DNA of 64,000 nt from Streptomyces sp. V4I8 (GCF_041261225.1 NZ_JBGCCN010000004.1:124001-188000); one strand, 5' to 3'; positions 1-9,387 are shown, numbered from the stretch's first letter. The notes: a model not told the origin generated them from the sequence alone. Program-made: numbers and translations.

Positions 1-765
1 CCACATGTTGACCTGGTACGCGGAGTCCCTGGAGCCGGAGAAGTACAGCACCGTCTCCGGCCGGTACTCGGCCAGCCAGTCGTCGACGGCCGCCAGGACC
101 TTCTCCGCGTTCGGCGGGACCTTCGAGCCGCGGACGTACGGGACGAGCGCCAGCACGTACAGGCAGCCCACGCCCACCGTGACGCCGATGCCGACGAAGC
201 CGGCCACGGCCGACTCCAGGGCCGCCGAGACCAGGATGCCCGCGACGGCCGCGAGGTCCAGGTGCAGCATCTTCTCGGCCGAACGGTGCAGCAGCCGGCG
301 CGGCGGGGCGTCGGGGATGCGGATACGGGAGGCGAGGTCGACGTTGCGGGTGGCGACCGGCATACGGCGGCGGTTGCGGATCAAGGTGACCAGCGCGCCA
401 TGCGGGGCCTGCAGGCCGTAGAAAGCTATGAAGCAGGCGATCGCGCCGTAGTAGATCAGGTCGTCCGCGAACCCGAGCCGGGCCAGCAGCAGGATCAGCA
501 GCAGCTGTCTGATCAGGAAGCGGATCGACAGACCGGCCCGGACCTTGCTCAGGCGGTTGACCAGATAGCTGCTCTTGCGGTGCAGATAGTGGTCCGCCAG
601 GTACGTCACGGCGGCCGCGGCCGCGAAGGCGGGAACGCTCGGGACGAGCGCGGCCAACATGAGTACCGGGAAGCCCAGCATCATGAAGGCCGCCGCGGCC
701 AGCTCGGCCGCGCTGCCCACCCGGGCGACGCGAATAGCGGTGGATATCACGGAGAACCTGCTCAA
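1..765 (-). CDS. TagF-like CDP-glycerol glycerophosphotransferase family membrane protein (N-terminal part)
   Basis: The frame is open from a TTG at 765 (GTG at 750 is an alternative) to the window edge, 255 codons, so the C-terminal catalytic part lies outside. Hydrophobic segments lie near residues 15-50, 75-95 and 130-170, and the visible part ends in WLAEYRPETVLYFSGSRDS. This layout, a membrane domain followed by this soluble start, resembles Streptomyces proteins of the CDP-glycerol glycerophosphotransferase family, which build or modify teichoic-acid-type wall polymers. The catalytic part is not visible, so the exact reaction is inferred. No strong ribosome site precedes either start. 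Forward-strand frames here are shadows of this gene. Confidence 0.7.
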   Translation of the reverse strand, partial: MSRFSVISTAIRVARVGSAAELAAAAFMMLGFPVLMLAALVPSVPAFAAAAAVTYLADHYLHRKSSYLVNRLSKVRAGLSIRFLIRQLLLILLLARLGFADDLIYYGAIACFIAFYGLQAPHGALVTLIRNRRRMPVATRNVDLASRIRIPDAPPRRLLHRSAEKMLHLDLAAVAGILVSAALESAVAGFVGIGVTVGVGCLYVLALVPYVRGSKVPPNAEKVLAAVDDWLAEYRPETVLYFSGSRDSAYQVNMW

Positions 766-1191
766 GAAGAGTTGGACGGACGCTGTCCCAGAAGACCCAG
801 CAGCCAGCACCTGCTCGAAAATGCATACCTGATCAGCGGAAGACGATACGATCGACGGTGCACGACGTCTCGTCAATGCGCTGTGAGGAATGTGACTTGC
901 CCCAGGTGCCACTCATCTCGCATGGGTAGAAGCAAGGTGCAGGGAACAGGACCGGCTCAAATACTCGAACGTCTGCGTGCCCCTGACTGGTCCGTACGGC
1001 TTCTCACCCACGATCGAGGGAAGCGCGTCAATGCGCTATGCCGTCTGCCGTCATGATCTGCTCTCCCAGGTCTCTTCTGTGAGGCTGACGAAATATGGCC
1101 GCCTCGGCCACCGTGTGCTTGCTCGGCTCTTTTCGAGCGGAAACACCGGACAGCCTGCGAAGAAGTGCTCAACCAGATCTGGGAGAAATTC
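766..1191. other. Intergenic region, divergent promoters presumed
   Basis: No convincing gene is visible. The region separates the leftward membrane protein from the rightward chaplin-like gene, so it should hold promoters for both. I could not assign a specific -10/-35 pair. Confidence 0.5.
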
Positions 1192-1536
1192 GTGCGAAAG
1201 ATGAAGACGGCAGCAGCGCTGGGAGTGACCTCGGTCTCGCTGATCCTGGCTGGCGCGTCAGGCGCCGCTGCCGCTGACGGGCCAATCCTCTCCGGGAACG
1301 TGCTCCAGGCGCCGGTGAACATCCCCGTCGACGTTTGCGGGAACACGGTCAGCGTCGTGGGTCTCCTGATCCACCCGGCTCCCGTCACGTGCCCCCCGAA
1401 CGAGAACGTGCAGTTGCCGCTCGTGCCGGCGCCGGCCGCCGGTGACGACGTCATGCCGGCGCCGGCCGGTGACGGCGGCCTGGTGCCGCCGGTGGTCGTG
1501 GACGACGGTGGTCTCGTGCCCCCGCTCGTCCCGTAA
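1192..1536 (+). CDS. Short chaplin-like secreted protein with proline/valine-rich tail
   Basis: The 114-aa product has a signal peptide (residues 4-27, ending ASGAAAADG) and one chaplin-type domain: SGNVLQAPVNIPVDVCGN, then VSVVGLL and a second Cys (C49 and C67). Chaplins (DUF320) are amyloid-forming surface proteins that make aerial hyphae hydrophobic. The domain is followed by about 45 residues of low-complexity sequence rich in P, V, G and D, with the repeated element GGLVPP, which ordinary short chaplins lack. There is no membrane helix or LAxTG motif. The GTG at 1192 is preferred because GGGAGA lies 5-6 nt upstream; the in-frame ATG at 1201 is poorly spaced. Chaplin assignment is firm, the role of the tail unknown. 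Confidence 0.8.
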   Translation: MRKMKTAAALGVTSVSLILAGASGAAAADGPILSGNVLQAPVNIPVDVCGNTVSVVGLLIHPAPVTCPPNENVQLPLVPAPAAGDDVMPAPAGDGGLVPPVVVDDGGLVPPLVP

Positions 1537-2439
1537 GGCGCTGGACTGCCCGAACCAAATCTCGGGGCGCCACCCGGCATCACCGACTCCAGTCGTGCCC
1601 TTCTTGCACCCTGCTCGGTGCCCGGTACGTGCTGTGGATCGGTCGGCCCAACTCCCAGCTGTGGAAGATTCGATAGAGGATCAGCACAAACCCACCGAGC
1701 CGGAATGGCCAGGTGGGGGAGTGGCCGCCGGATCCGGCGGCAGGGCAAATCTGGGACATCAGCCGGTCCCGCTGACCGCGGGACATCGGCGGTTGCCTCA
1801 AACGAGGTTGTCCCCACCAGTGCCTGCTGCACAGCGGGCAGACCAACAAAGCGCTCGGCTGAGGTTCCCCGGCCGAGCGCTTTGTGCGGAATGGATGAGC
1901 TCGCCCACGAGCAGTGCAGCGGGTGGGCCATCACGTGCAGAACGTCCCCTGAAGCGTGTGGGCTTCCTCCCCAAAAGAGGTCCTGTCGAAACCCGGGGGA
2001 GTAGAGCCAGGATGCGTTGATCTGCTTCCTGGAGGCCGCAGTGGGCAAACACCTCGTTGGCCGTGTGTGCTTGGCCGTAGGCTCCCGGCCCGTGCACGAA
2101 GCGGCCCACAAACGCGCCCGGCTCGGCGAGGGCCTTGGTGCTGCGACGGCGTGGAAGAGTGCGCCGCCAGGCATTGACGTACCTGCGTTACACGCCGGCG
2201 AAGAAATCGCGCCAGTCCGCCGAGTACCGCAGCAGCGCGTCCGCGCCACAACGAACTCGGCGCACCGGCACCCTCCTTATCGCGGGGGAGCCGTGAACAA
2301 CTCGTATCGCCGCCGCTTCAACCGAGCCTACGGCGGACTGCTCATCCGGCGAACTCGTCTTCGTACGCTGTCCCCTGGCAGGGTTGGGACGACGCCTCGT
2401 GCCGTCCGCCAGGCAGCACCTTTCTGGTATGGCTTCACA
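1537..2439. other. Gene-poor stretch with one decayed reading frame
   Basis: No intact gene is convincing in these 0.9 kb between the chaplin-like gene and the convergently placed peroxidase gene. Long frames in several phases overlap one another and lack family signatures. The only possible coding signal is the broken minus-strand frame at 1800-2265, listed separately. Confidence 0.5.
1800..2265 (-). pseudogene. Possible decayed gene of unknown family
   Basis: A GTG at 2265 follows an AAGGAGGG ribosome site. The frame encodes RRVRCGADALLRYSADWRDF and stops at a TAA (2188-2190). Beyond the stop the same frame continues with protein-like sequence (RRYVNAWRRTLPRRRSTKAL, then EPGAFVGRFVHGPGAYGQ) for about another 130 codons. 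This looks like a gene killed by a nonsense change, though a genuine 25-aa peptide gene is possible. I do not recognise the family. Confidence 0.3.
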
Positions 2440-3582
2440 TCACAGGGTCGTCGGGCGGTTCTCAGACGTCTCTTGTTCGCCGGGCAGCGACTCGAAGACA
2501 GGGGCAGGCAGGACGTAGCCCACTGCTGAGGCCCGGTGCTCGACAAACCTGCTCATCGCATCCGACTGGTCGAGGCGTTCCTGCACGCGGGCGAAGAGTG
2601 CGGCGTCGTGCATGTAGGCGAGGAAGAGGAGACCACGGTCATCTGGTCCGTTGTCATACGAGTAGCCACGACGCAACATGCGGGCTCCGCCGTCGAGTCG
2701 GGAGTGCGCAAGGCGCACATGTGAGTCGGCGGGAATGAGATAGCGGCCTTGCGGGGTCTTGGCGAAGAGATTGACGGGATCGTGTTCGCGGAAAGCCCCG
2801 AGGGGTGCTCCGGAGACGAGGTCGCGCCCGACGGCGGCTTCTCGACGGGCCCGTGGAAGGGCGGCGAAGTCGGAGACATCCATGTGGATACGCCGGTAGA
2901 CCAGGTAGGTGCCGCCGTCGGGATGCCAGACCCAGCGGTCTGCTTCGGCCGGTGTCGGGTTCTCCGTCCCGTCCTTGAAGCCGAAGAGGTTGCGAGGCGT
3001 CTCACCTTTCGAAGCCGGAGGAAGAAACCCATATTCGCGCCAGCGGGGCGCAAACATCTTGGCGGATGCTTTGGCCAGCAGCCGGAGAACGTCGCGGATC
3101 GCGTCCGGATCGTCGCTGCATAACTGCACCAGGATGTCGCCATCGCTGCTGTCCGGATCCAGCCGGTCATGGGGGAACTTCGGGATCTCGCGTAACAGCG
3201 GGGGAGTGGGAAGACCCAGTTTGCGGTACAGCGTCGGGCCCAGCGCCACGGTGTAGGTCATCCCTTCAGGGAGCGGGAGCGCCGACCACAGAGTCAGGCC
3301 ACTGCGCACAGCTTTGGCGCCGGTCGAGCCGCGAAGGCGCGGTGCCACGTCGTAGGCGGCGACGGCGGCGTGCAAGGGCTGGGGGTCGCTGATGCCACGC
3401 TGTCGGGACAGTGCCTTGTCGACTTCCGGTGCTTTGGCGCCGTGCTCCTCGGTCATGTTCGACCGATCCTGTTGCACTCCCGCTGCACAGCCGGCCGTGA
3501 GAATGGCGAGCCCAGTCGTCGCAGCCAGCAGGGAACGTCGGGTCGGCGGAGGGGAATCAGAGGGCGTGCTGATCACCGTCAC
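2440..3582 (-). CDS. Dyp-type heme peroxidase, Tat-exported lipoprotein
   Basis: The 380-aa protein is a dye-decolorizing peroxidase, which uses heme and peroxide to oxidise dyes, phenolics or porphyrins. The signature GxxDG is present as GFKDGTENP (residues 201-209, catalytic Asp about 204). HVRLAH (about 288-293) supplies the likely proximal heme His, followed by an Arg-rich RRGYSYDNG stretch. The N-terminus has a twin-arginine motif (TRRSLLA, RR at 15-16) and a lipobox LTAGC (Cys32). The enzyme should therefore fold in the cytoplasm with heme and be anchored on the outer membrane face. It stands alone, without the EfeUO partners of iron-uptake EfeB systems. It is transcribed divergently from the beta-helix lipoprotein gene across 119 bp. 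Confidence 0.9.
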   Translation of the reverse strand: MTVISTPSDSPPPTRRSLLAATTGLAILTAGCAAGVQQDRSNMTEEHGAKAPEVDKALSRQRGISDPQPLHAAVAAYDVAPRLRGSTGAKAVRSGLTLWSALPLPEGMTYTVALGPTLYRKLGLPTPPLLREIPKFPHDRLDPDSSDGDILVQLCSDDPDAIRDVLRLLAKASAKMFAPRWREYGFLPPASKGETPRNLFGFKDGTENPTPAEADRWVWHPDGGTYLVYRRIHMDVSDFAALPRARREAAVGRDLVSGAPLGAFREHDPVNLFAKTPQGRYLIPADSHVRLAHSRLDGGARMLRRGYSYDNGPDDRGLLFLAYMHDAALFARVQERLDQSDAMSRFVEHRASAVGYVLPAPVFESLPGEQETSENRPTTL

Positions 3583-3701
3583 TCCAAAGTTCGGCCCAAA
3601 AGATATGCAAGGTTGCCAATAGCACTGCCTCGTAAGGGCACGAGAACAGAGGAATGCGATCGTGAATCGCTGCGGCGCGCCTGACGCTACACCTAGGCCC
3701 T

Positions 3702-5054
3702 ATGCGACTCTTCGTCACGAAACGCCGTGCTTCTCATGCTTGGAAAGCCTTACCGGCTGCCATGGCACTTCTCTTGTGTCTGTTAACCGCCCTCCTTGGG
3801 CTGGCAGGGTGCGGTCAGCAAGGCTCTGACAACCGACCGGAACGGCATGATTCGCCCGCGGTATTGCGGGTCCCAGGCGAGTTTCCGTCCATTCAGAAGG
3901 CCGTAGACTCCGCTCGATCGGGTGACATGGTGCTCGTCTCTTCGGGTGTATATCGAGAGAGCGTCACCATTCGCAAGCCTCGGATTGTGCTGCGAGGAAC
4001 CAATCGTTCAAAAGTGCTGGTGGACGGTGAGTTCCGACGTGCCAACGGAATCACGGTCACCGGAGCAGCCTCGGTCGTCGAAAACCTGACGGTACGCAAT
4101 CATCTCGCCAATGGATTGCTCTTCACCGGAGTCACCGACGAAGCACTGCAAGGAGCAGGGGCAGGCGGCGCAGACTACGACCCCCTGGATACCGTGAAGT
4201 TCCCGGCCCTGCGCGGCTTCCGTGCCTCCTATGTGACGGCCCACAACAACGCGCTCTATGGCATCTACGCCTTTGACGCCCGAGACGGCGTGATCGAGCA
4301 CTCCTACGGCTCCGGACATGCCGACTCGGGCATCTACGTGGGTCAGTGCAAGCCCTGCAACACCGTCGTACGGAACAACCTGAGCGAACACAACGCGGTC
4401 GGCATTGAGGTCACGAACGCGTCTGAGGATCTGTACTTCCTCGGGAACACCATCCGCCGCAACCGGGTGGGCATGACGGTCCTCTCCAACAACTTGGAGG
4501 CCCTCGGGCCTCAGCACGATGCCGTATTCATCGGCAATACGATCCGGGACAACAATGACAACCAAAGCCCCGAGCAGGCCGACGGAGGCTTCGGTATCGG
4601 TGTCGGCATCAGCGGAGGCAGGAACAACCGCTTCGAACGCAACCGTGTCGAGGGCAATCACTCGGGTGCCTTCGTCCTGCGGGATGAGCAGGGGTATCCG
4701 GTTCTCGGCAACCGCATCCAGGAAAACGCCGTGGCCGGCGACCAGGTGGGCCTTGTCATGCTGGCGGCTCGAACCGGAGGCAACTGCTACCTCGACAACG
4801 GCCAAACCCCGACCAGCCCGGACCCGTTGCCTCGCGCCATGACCACATGCTCGGCACCGGACAGCGCTGTGCGCACACTCGGCCAGCTACAGGGACCCGG
4901 CGCGATTCCGCCCGGCATCTCCTTCCGGGATGTCCCGCCTCCGCCGGCGCAGCCCAACCTGCGTCGCGCGGCCCATGCTCCCGCCCGCCCGGCGCTGCGT
5001 CTGCCGGGCAAAGTCGATGTGACGGCGTACCGCTTGCCGGAGCCTCGTCGCTGA
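3702..5054 (+). CDS. Beta-helix (PbH1 repeat) lipoprotein
   Basis: The 450-aa protein has a basic N-terminus, a hydrophobic segment and a lipobox LAGC (Cys37). It starts the mature domain with the FPSIQKAVDSARSGDMVLV pattern typical of NosD-like and pectate-lyase-like right-handed beta-helices. Successive coils follow (residues 60-370), rich in N-x-[IV] and G-[IV] steps such as NNLSEHNAVGIEVTNAS and GNTIRRNRVGMTVLSNN. Such folds bind or cleave surface polysaccharides. No catalytic residues can be assigned, so it could be a carbohydrate-binding or structural surface lipoprotein. The C-terminal 80 residues are P/A/R-rich. The cell-surface genes around it agree with a role in the envelope. Confidence 0.75.
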   Translation: MRLFVTKRRASHAWKALPAAMALLLCLLTALLGLAGCGQQGSDNRPERHDSPAVLRVPGEFPSIQKAVDSARSGDMVLVSSGVYRESVTIRKPRIVLRGTNRSKVLVDGEFRRANGITVTGAASVVENLTVRNHLANGLLFTGVTDEALQGAGAGGADYDPLDTVKFPALRGFRASYVTAHNNALYGIYAFDARDGVIEHSYGSGHADSGIYVGQCKPCNTVVRNNLSEHNAVGIEVTNASEDLYFLGNTIRRNRVGMTVLSNNLEALGPQHDAVFIGNTIRDNNDNQSPEQADGGFGIGVGISGGRNNRFERNRVEGNHSGAFVLRDEQGYPVLGNRIQENAVAGDQVGLVMLAARTGGNCYLDNGQTPTSPDPLPRAMTTCSAPDSAVRTLGQLQGPGAIPPGISFRDVPPPPAQPNLRRAAHAPARPALRLPGKVDVTAYRLPEPRR

Positions 5055-5062
5055 TGATGCCT

Positions 5063-5188
5063 CGGGGGAGGGGCGGTTCCCACCGTTCCTCCCCAACCAC
5101 GAACCTTCGGGAGGGACGGTTCACTCCGCTGCTCCGCAACGCACGCTCGGGGAGGGACGGTTCACTTCGCTCCTCCCCAACCACGCAC
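5063..5188. repeat. Three imperfect tandem units between convergent genes, probable bidirectional terminator
   Basis: Three consecutive units of about 40-46 bp (5063-5108, 5109-5147, 5148-5188) each begin with GGGAGGG(G/A)CGGTTC and end near CTCC(C/G)CAACCACG. Within each unit the G-rich start can pair with the CTCCCC end, giving small hairpins. The block lies in the 142 bp between two converging stop codons, which fits transcription termination in both directions. Confidence 0.65.
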
Positions 5189-5196
5189 GTCTGCGC

Positions 5197-6039
5197 TCAC
5201 TTACCCCGAGGCGACGATTCCCGCCACGGCTGCCCCGGCACCTTTGCGTGGGCCGCACGACCGGTGAAGTCCACCGTGACGGGCCGCTTCATGGCCGAGC
5301 TCTTGATCTCCAAGCGGCCCAATTCCCCTTTCTCATCGACCCAGTAGGTGAGCGGAGAGGGCCCCTTGCGTCGCGGCTGTGACCCTGGCGCACCACTACT
5401 CCGCGGCTGGGGCCGCGGCCCGGAGAACCGTGCGTACGACTTTCCGCGCAGCGTGCTTTCCCCTAGGTAGCGGGGGCCGGACTGAGCCAGCAGCTGAGCG
5501 TTGTCCGGTCGATCCGCTCCCAGTGCCATCACCATGCGCAGAGCGATGTCCAAGGGATATCCGGAGTAGGAACGGGGAGACCAGTTTCCGCTCGGAACCT
5601 TCGCGGCAGCTCGGGCGACCTGCGCGATCTCTGAGGAGGCGGGCGCCACCCGCTTCCCGGTAGCCACAGCCAGACCACTCTCGTCCCAGGCGATGAGCCC
5701 CTTCTGCGGCTTCGGCCCTTCGGCCCCCGCGACGAATGACGCTACGGCGCGGTGGGTGCGGTAGTCGATCAGCCCACGTACTACATACGAGTCCGCATCG
5801 TTCTCGATCGTCACGGTCACTGTGTTCGGACTCTCCTCAAACGTCGTGAACCGCACCATGGCCAGTCGTTGGGCCTCCGATGATGTGACGGCCCGTGGCC
5901 GATCACTCTTTCCCTCGGTGGTCGTCAAGGCCAAGGCGCTGCAGGACAGTCCGATAGCGAGCGCCGCGGCCACGAACTGGGCCCGTGAACTGTGCAGCAG
6001 TCGGCGTAACGGAGGACGAGTACCAAACGCAATGCGCAT
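5197..6039 (-). CDS. Secreted or membrane-anchored protein of unknown function
   Basis: Start at the ATG at 6039 is chosen because GAGAGG lies about 7 nt upstream; a longer frame reaches 6069. The 280-aa product has an Arg-rich N-terminus followed by a hydrophobic stretch (FVAAALAIGLSCSALAL), so it is exported or anchored. The mature part contains short beta-rich patterns (NTVTVTIENDADSYVVRGLI; SPLTYWVDEKGELGRLEIKS) that resemble the extracytoplasmic substrate-binding fold of small Streptomyces secreted proteins, but I do not recognise a named family. It converges with the beta-helix lipoprotein gene. Confidence 0.7.
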   Translation of the reverse strand: MRIAFGTRPPLRRLLHSSRAQFVAAALAIGLSCSALALTTTEGKSDRPRAVTSSEAQRLAMVRFTTFEESPNTVTVTIENDADSYVVRGLIDYRTHRAVASFVAGAEGPKPQKGLIAWDESGLAVATGKRVAPASSEIAQVARAAAKVPSGNWSPRSYSGYPLDIALRMVMALGADRPDNAQLLAQSGPRYLGESTLRGKSYARFSGPRPQPRSSGAPGSQPRRKGPSPLTYWVDEKGELGRLEIKSSAMKRPVTVDFTGRAAHAKVPGQPWRESSPRGK

Positions 6040-6412
6040 GGATAACCTCTCGCAATAAGTAGGGCACATGACGGGGATCCGCCAGAAGGACTTTCGTGGT
6101 GGCCTGTCTACCGCAGAGGGTCCCCCTCAAAGCAAGGAAACCGCGCCGGTTGGGCGGCAGCGCGTCTTTCGCACTCCACCTGATGGTCGCGCTTTTTCTC
6201 TCCGTCCCAGGGAGACCAAGACCACCGACCTTTCACTGGACGGCCCGCTGCTGCGGAACACCTCTTCACTCCAACAGTGACGCAATCGGGGGAGTGCTCA
6301 CCTGTTCAGCCCACCCATTCGTCATATAAGCGGATGATGTTGATCCTTAATAAGCGTCTCCGCCTGCGTGCAGGCGCGGTGCAGACACGTGTCCAGTCAT
6401 GGGAGTGATTTG
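6040..6412. other. Intergenic region with divergent promoters presumed
   Basis: No gene is supported. The stretch separates the leftward secreted-protein gene from the rightward SdrD/DUF11 surface-protein gene. It contains a local T/A-enriched patch around 6320-6360 that may hold the promoter of the surface protein. Confidence 0.4.
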
Positions 6413-9139
6413 GTGATGGAACTACGGCAGCGCCGGCGCTGGGTCGGTGGGATGTCTTTGGCGTTATCGAGTGCGTTAGCGGCGTCGCTTGCGGCGACAG
6501 GTGTGGTGTCGATGGTGCCCCTGGCCTGGGCTGATGCCGGGGATGGTCAGGTGACGGTTCGTGTAGTGCGGGAGGTGAACGCGAACGGTAAGTGGGACGA
6601 GGTGCTGGAGCCGACCTGGACCGGGGTCCAGGTCGTCCTGACCGATGACGCGGGCAACTCGATCACCGGCACTACGGACGCGAAAGGCGAGGTGAAACTG
6701 CGGCCGGGCGACAGCCTGTCCGGCGGCAAGTACCGGATCGAGGTGAAGAACCCGGATCCGAAGGTGTACTCGCCCGGTCAGGCCTCACCGCGGACCGATC
6801 TGCTGGACCGGACCGTGCTGTCCTCGAACGTGGAGTTCGTGGATTTGTCGGGCGGTAAGAACCTGGAGGTCACAACCTCCTTCTGGAGCCCGGAGGACTA
6901 CTGCCAGAAGAACGCCACCCTCGTCACCGCCTGCCACAACAGCATCATGCCGGGAGCGGAGGACCCGGACAGCACCAGCACGCTGACCTCCTTCCCGTTC
7001 AACGCACGCGGCGAGTACGCGCAGCTCACTGATCTCGCGACCACCGCGGACACCGGGGCAGTGTGGGGGATCGGCCACAACCGGATGACCAAGCAGATCT
7101 TTTCCGGCGCGTATGCCAAGCGGGGCTCCAAGTACGGTCCTGGTGGTCCGGGTGCGATCTACCGGACCGACCCGGCCACCCAGACGACGACCTTGTTCAC
7201 GACGGTGCCGAACGCGGGCACGACAGCGCACAATCCGGCCGCCGACTTCGACGAGGCGTTCGGGCCGGTGGTGGGCAAGGAGGCGCTGGGTGATCTGGAC
7301 GTTACCGCGGACGGCAAGGACCTGTTCGTCGTCAACCTGAACGACCGCAGGCTCTACCGCTACGACGCCATGCAGAACACCGCTGCCGCGCCGAAGTCGT
7401 CGTATGCGATCCCGGATCCGGGCTGCGCTTCCAGCGGCGACTGGCGTCCGTTCGGCCTGGGGATCCAGGACGGCAAAGTGTATGTCGGCGGCGTGTGCTC
7501 GGCGCAGTCCACCGGCAGTAAGGACGACCTGCGGGCCGTCGTGCACTCCTTCGACCCGACCACGGGCCAGTTCACCGGCACGGTCATGGACCAGCCGCTG
7601 AACTTCCCCCGGGGTGACGGCTACGTCGAAGCCGGATGCAAGGGCCCGGGATGGTATCCGTGGACGAATACCTGGCCCCTCACCCAGGACGGCCAGGACT
7701 GCACCGTCTCCCTCGACCCTCACCACGTCGTCCATCCGGAACCGGTGCTTTCCGACATCGTCTTCGAGACCAACGGCGACATGGTCGTCGGCTTCGATGA
7801 CCGCTTCGTCAACCGCATGGGCTGGCAACTGCCCGCGACCTCCACCAGCCCCCCGACAAACGCAGTTCAAAGTGGTGACATCAACCGTGCCTGCCCCGGC
7901 GGCGACCACAGGTTCGTCCTGGACGCCAACGGCGGCTGCGTCAACCACGCCACCGCGGCCAACAGCGGAGGACAAAACCCAGACGTCAAAGAGTTCTACC
8001 CCGGTGACTGGTCGTTCGGCCTCGCCGCCGACGCCTCTCACCTGGAGATCAGCGAAGGAAGTCTGGCCCTGTCCAAGGTGGAGACGACCATCCCCTTCAC
8101 CGCGATGGATCCCACCAACAAGATCGGGAGCGGCGTGCGGTGGATCGACCGCACCACCGGCGAACGGTCTCCGGGCAGCGACGGCAACTACCTCAACGAC
8201 GCCTTCGGCAAGACCGGCGGCATGGCGGACCTGGAAGTCCTGTGTGATCAGGCGCCGTTGCAGTTGGGTAACCGGGTGTGGCAGGACACCGATGAGGACG
8301 GCATCCAGGACCCCGGTGAGCAGCCCATCGCTGGTGCCACGGTGAGCCTGTACGACGCCGACGGCAACAAGATCGGCACCGCCATCACCAACTCCCGGGG
8401 TGAGTACTACTTCGACTCCACGATCACCAAGAACGTGGCGGCCGAGGACCTGCAGTACGGCCGGACGTACACCATCAAGATGGACAACCCGGCCGACTAC
8501 CAGGCCGGCGGAGTCCTGGAGGGCTGGTCCCCGACGCGTCCGAACGTCGGCGACAACGAGCAGATCGACTCCAACGGCGAGACCGGCGGCAGCCCGTTCC
8601 CGGCCATCACCGTCACCCCGCAGGGCGCCGGACAGAACGACCACAGCCTCGACTTCGGGTTCACCAAGTCCAGCGTCGACCTGGGCGTGGACAAGACCGC
8701 CCCGGCCAAGGTGCTGGGCGGAGCGGCCATCGAGTACCAGGTCACCGTCACCAACAACGGTCCGAACGACTCGACCGGCTGGAAGGTGACCGACCCCATC
8801 CCGGCCGGGATCACCGACGCCCGTACCGCCGACCCCGGGTGCAGCATCAACAACCAGATCCTCACCTGCACCGGCGGTCCGCTCAAGGTGGGGCAGAGCC
8901 ACATCATCACCGTCCGCGGACTGGCCCCCAACCCGCCCGAAGACACCATGATCGAAAACTGCGCCAAGGTCATGGGCAACGAACCGGACCCCGACCCCAG
9001 CAACGACGAAGCCTGCGACCCGACCGAGATCGACGTCCCCGTCATCGACCCGGCCATCGGCACCACCGCCGCCGCACTCCTGACCCTCACCGGCACCCTC
9101 TACCACCGCCGACGCCACACCATCGAAAGGACCCGATAA
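6413..9139 (+). CDS. Large surface protein: signal peptide, SdrD-like B domains, DUF11 domain, C-terminal IDPAxGT-helix-RRR anchor
   Basis: GTG at 6413 follows GGGAG with 7-nt spacing; ATG at 6416 is equally possible. The 908-aa product has a signal peptide ending near PLAWADA. A first SdrD-like fold carries NANGKWDE, followed by a roughly 450-residue middle region with propeller-like features. A second SdrD B-type domain contains the Ca-binding pattern DTDEDGIQD. A DUF11 domain then carries YQVTVTNNGPNDSTGW. The end is P-V-I-D-P-A-I-G-T-T-A-A-A, a hydrophobic helix and YHRRRHTIERTR. There is no LPxTG or LAxTG. The motif-helix-basic-tail layout is that of exosortase/archaeosortase substrates, and an exosortase-family gene lies at 26038. 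A paralogous tail occurs in the protein at 15396. Confidence 0.85.
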   Translation: MMELRQRRRWVGGMSLALSSALAASLAATGVVSMVPLAWADAGDGQVTVRVVREVNANGKWDEVLEPTWTGVQVVLTDDAGNSITGTTDAKGEVKLRPGDSLSGGKYRIEVKNPDPKVYSPGQASPRTDLLDRTVLSSNVEFVDLSGGKNLEVTTSFWSPEDYCQKNATLVTACHNSIMPGAEDPDSTSTLTSFPFNARGEYAQLTDLATTADTGAVWGIGHNRMTKQIFSGAYAKRGSKYGPGGPGAIYRTDPATQTTTLFTTVPNAGTTAHNPAADFDEAFGPVVGKEALGDLDVTADGKDLFVVNLNDRRLYRYDAMQNTAAAPKSSYAIPDPGCASSGDWRPFGLGIQDGKVYVGGVCSAQSTGSKDDLRAVVHSFDPTTGQFTGTVMDQPLNFPRGDGYVEAGCKGPGWYPWTNTWPLTQDGQDCTVSLDPHHVVHPEPVLSDIVFETNGDMVVGFDDRFVNRMGWQLPATSTSPPTNAVQSGDINRACPGGDHRFVLDANGGCVNHATAANSGGQNPDVKEFYPGDWSFGLAADASHLEISEGSLALSKVETTIPFTAMDPTNKIGSGVRWIDRTTGERSPGSDGNYLNDAFGKTGGMADLEVLCDQAPLQLGNRVWQDTDEDGIQDPGEQPIAGATVSLYDADGNKIGTAITNSRGEYYFDSTITKNVAAEDLQYGRTYTIKMDNPADYQAGGVLEGWSPTRPNVGDNEQIDSNGETGGSPFPAITVTPQGAGQNDHSLDFGFTKSSVDLGVDKTAPAKVLGGAAIEYQVTVTNNGPNDSTGWKVTDPIPAGITDARTADPGCSINNQILTCTGGPLKVGQSHIITVRGLAPNPPEDTMIENCAKVMGNEPDPDPSNDEACDPTEIDVPVIDPAIGTTAAALLTLTGTLYHRRRHTIERTR

Positions 9140-9161
9140 ACACCCGCCCATAGACAGAAAC

Positions 9162-9204
9162 CCTGTGGGCCCGGCCACCAACACCTGGCGACCGGACCCA
9201 CAGG
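9162..9204 (+). terminator. Rho-independent-type hairpin after the SdrD/DUF11 gene
   Basis: Arms CCTGTGGGCCCGG (9162-9174) and CCGGACCCACAGG (9192-9204) pair with a single mismatch around a 17-nt loop, 22 bp after the stop codon. There is no U tract, as is usual in Streptomyces. Confidence 0.75.
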
Positions 9205-9387
9205 CGTACCCAGCCGTACACGCCGCGGCAAGGAGCGCTGTGGGGAGGCTCGTCTGAGCAATATTCAGCGAGCTACCAGTGGGATTGCTGTTCCTATTCG
9301 CACCACATCAGCTGCGACTGGGACCGTCTATGCCCGATTCCGCCGAGTAACGTGCGTCATTGATACCCAAGAGCGAGACTGTCCCAC

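Noticed and set aside
5..1056. Forward-strand frames of 138 and 264 codons at the left edge.
   Set aside because: They lie opposite a minus-strand frame with clear membrane helices and TagF-family features; the forward products are Arg-rich and motif-free.
6785..9184. A 799-codon minus-strand frame opposite the SdrD/DUF11 gene.
   Set aside because: It is a GC-bias shadow: G/V/D-rich, with no domains, while the forward strand has clear SdrD and DUF11 motifs.
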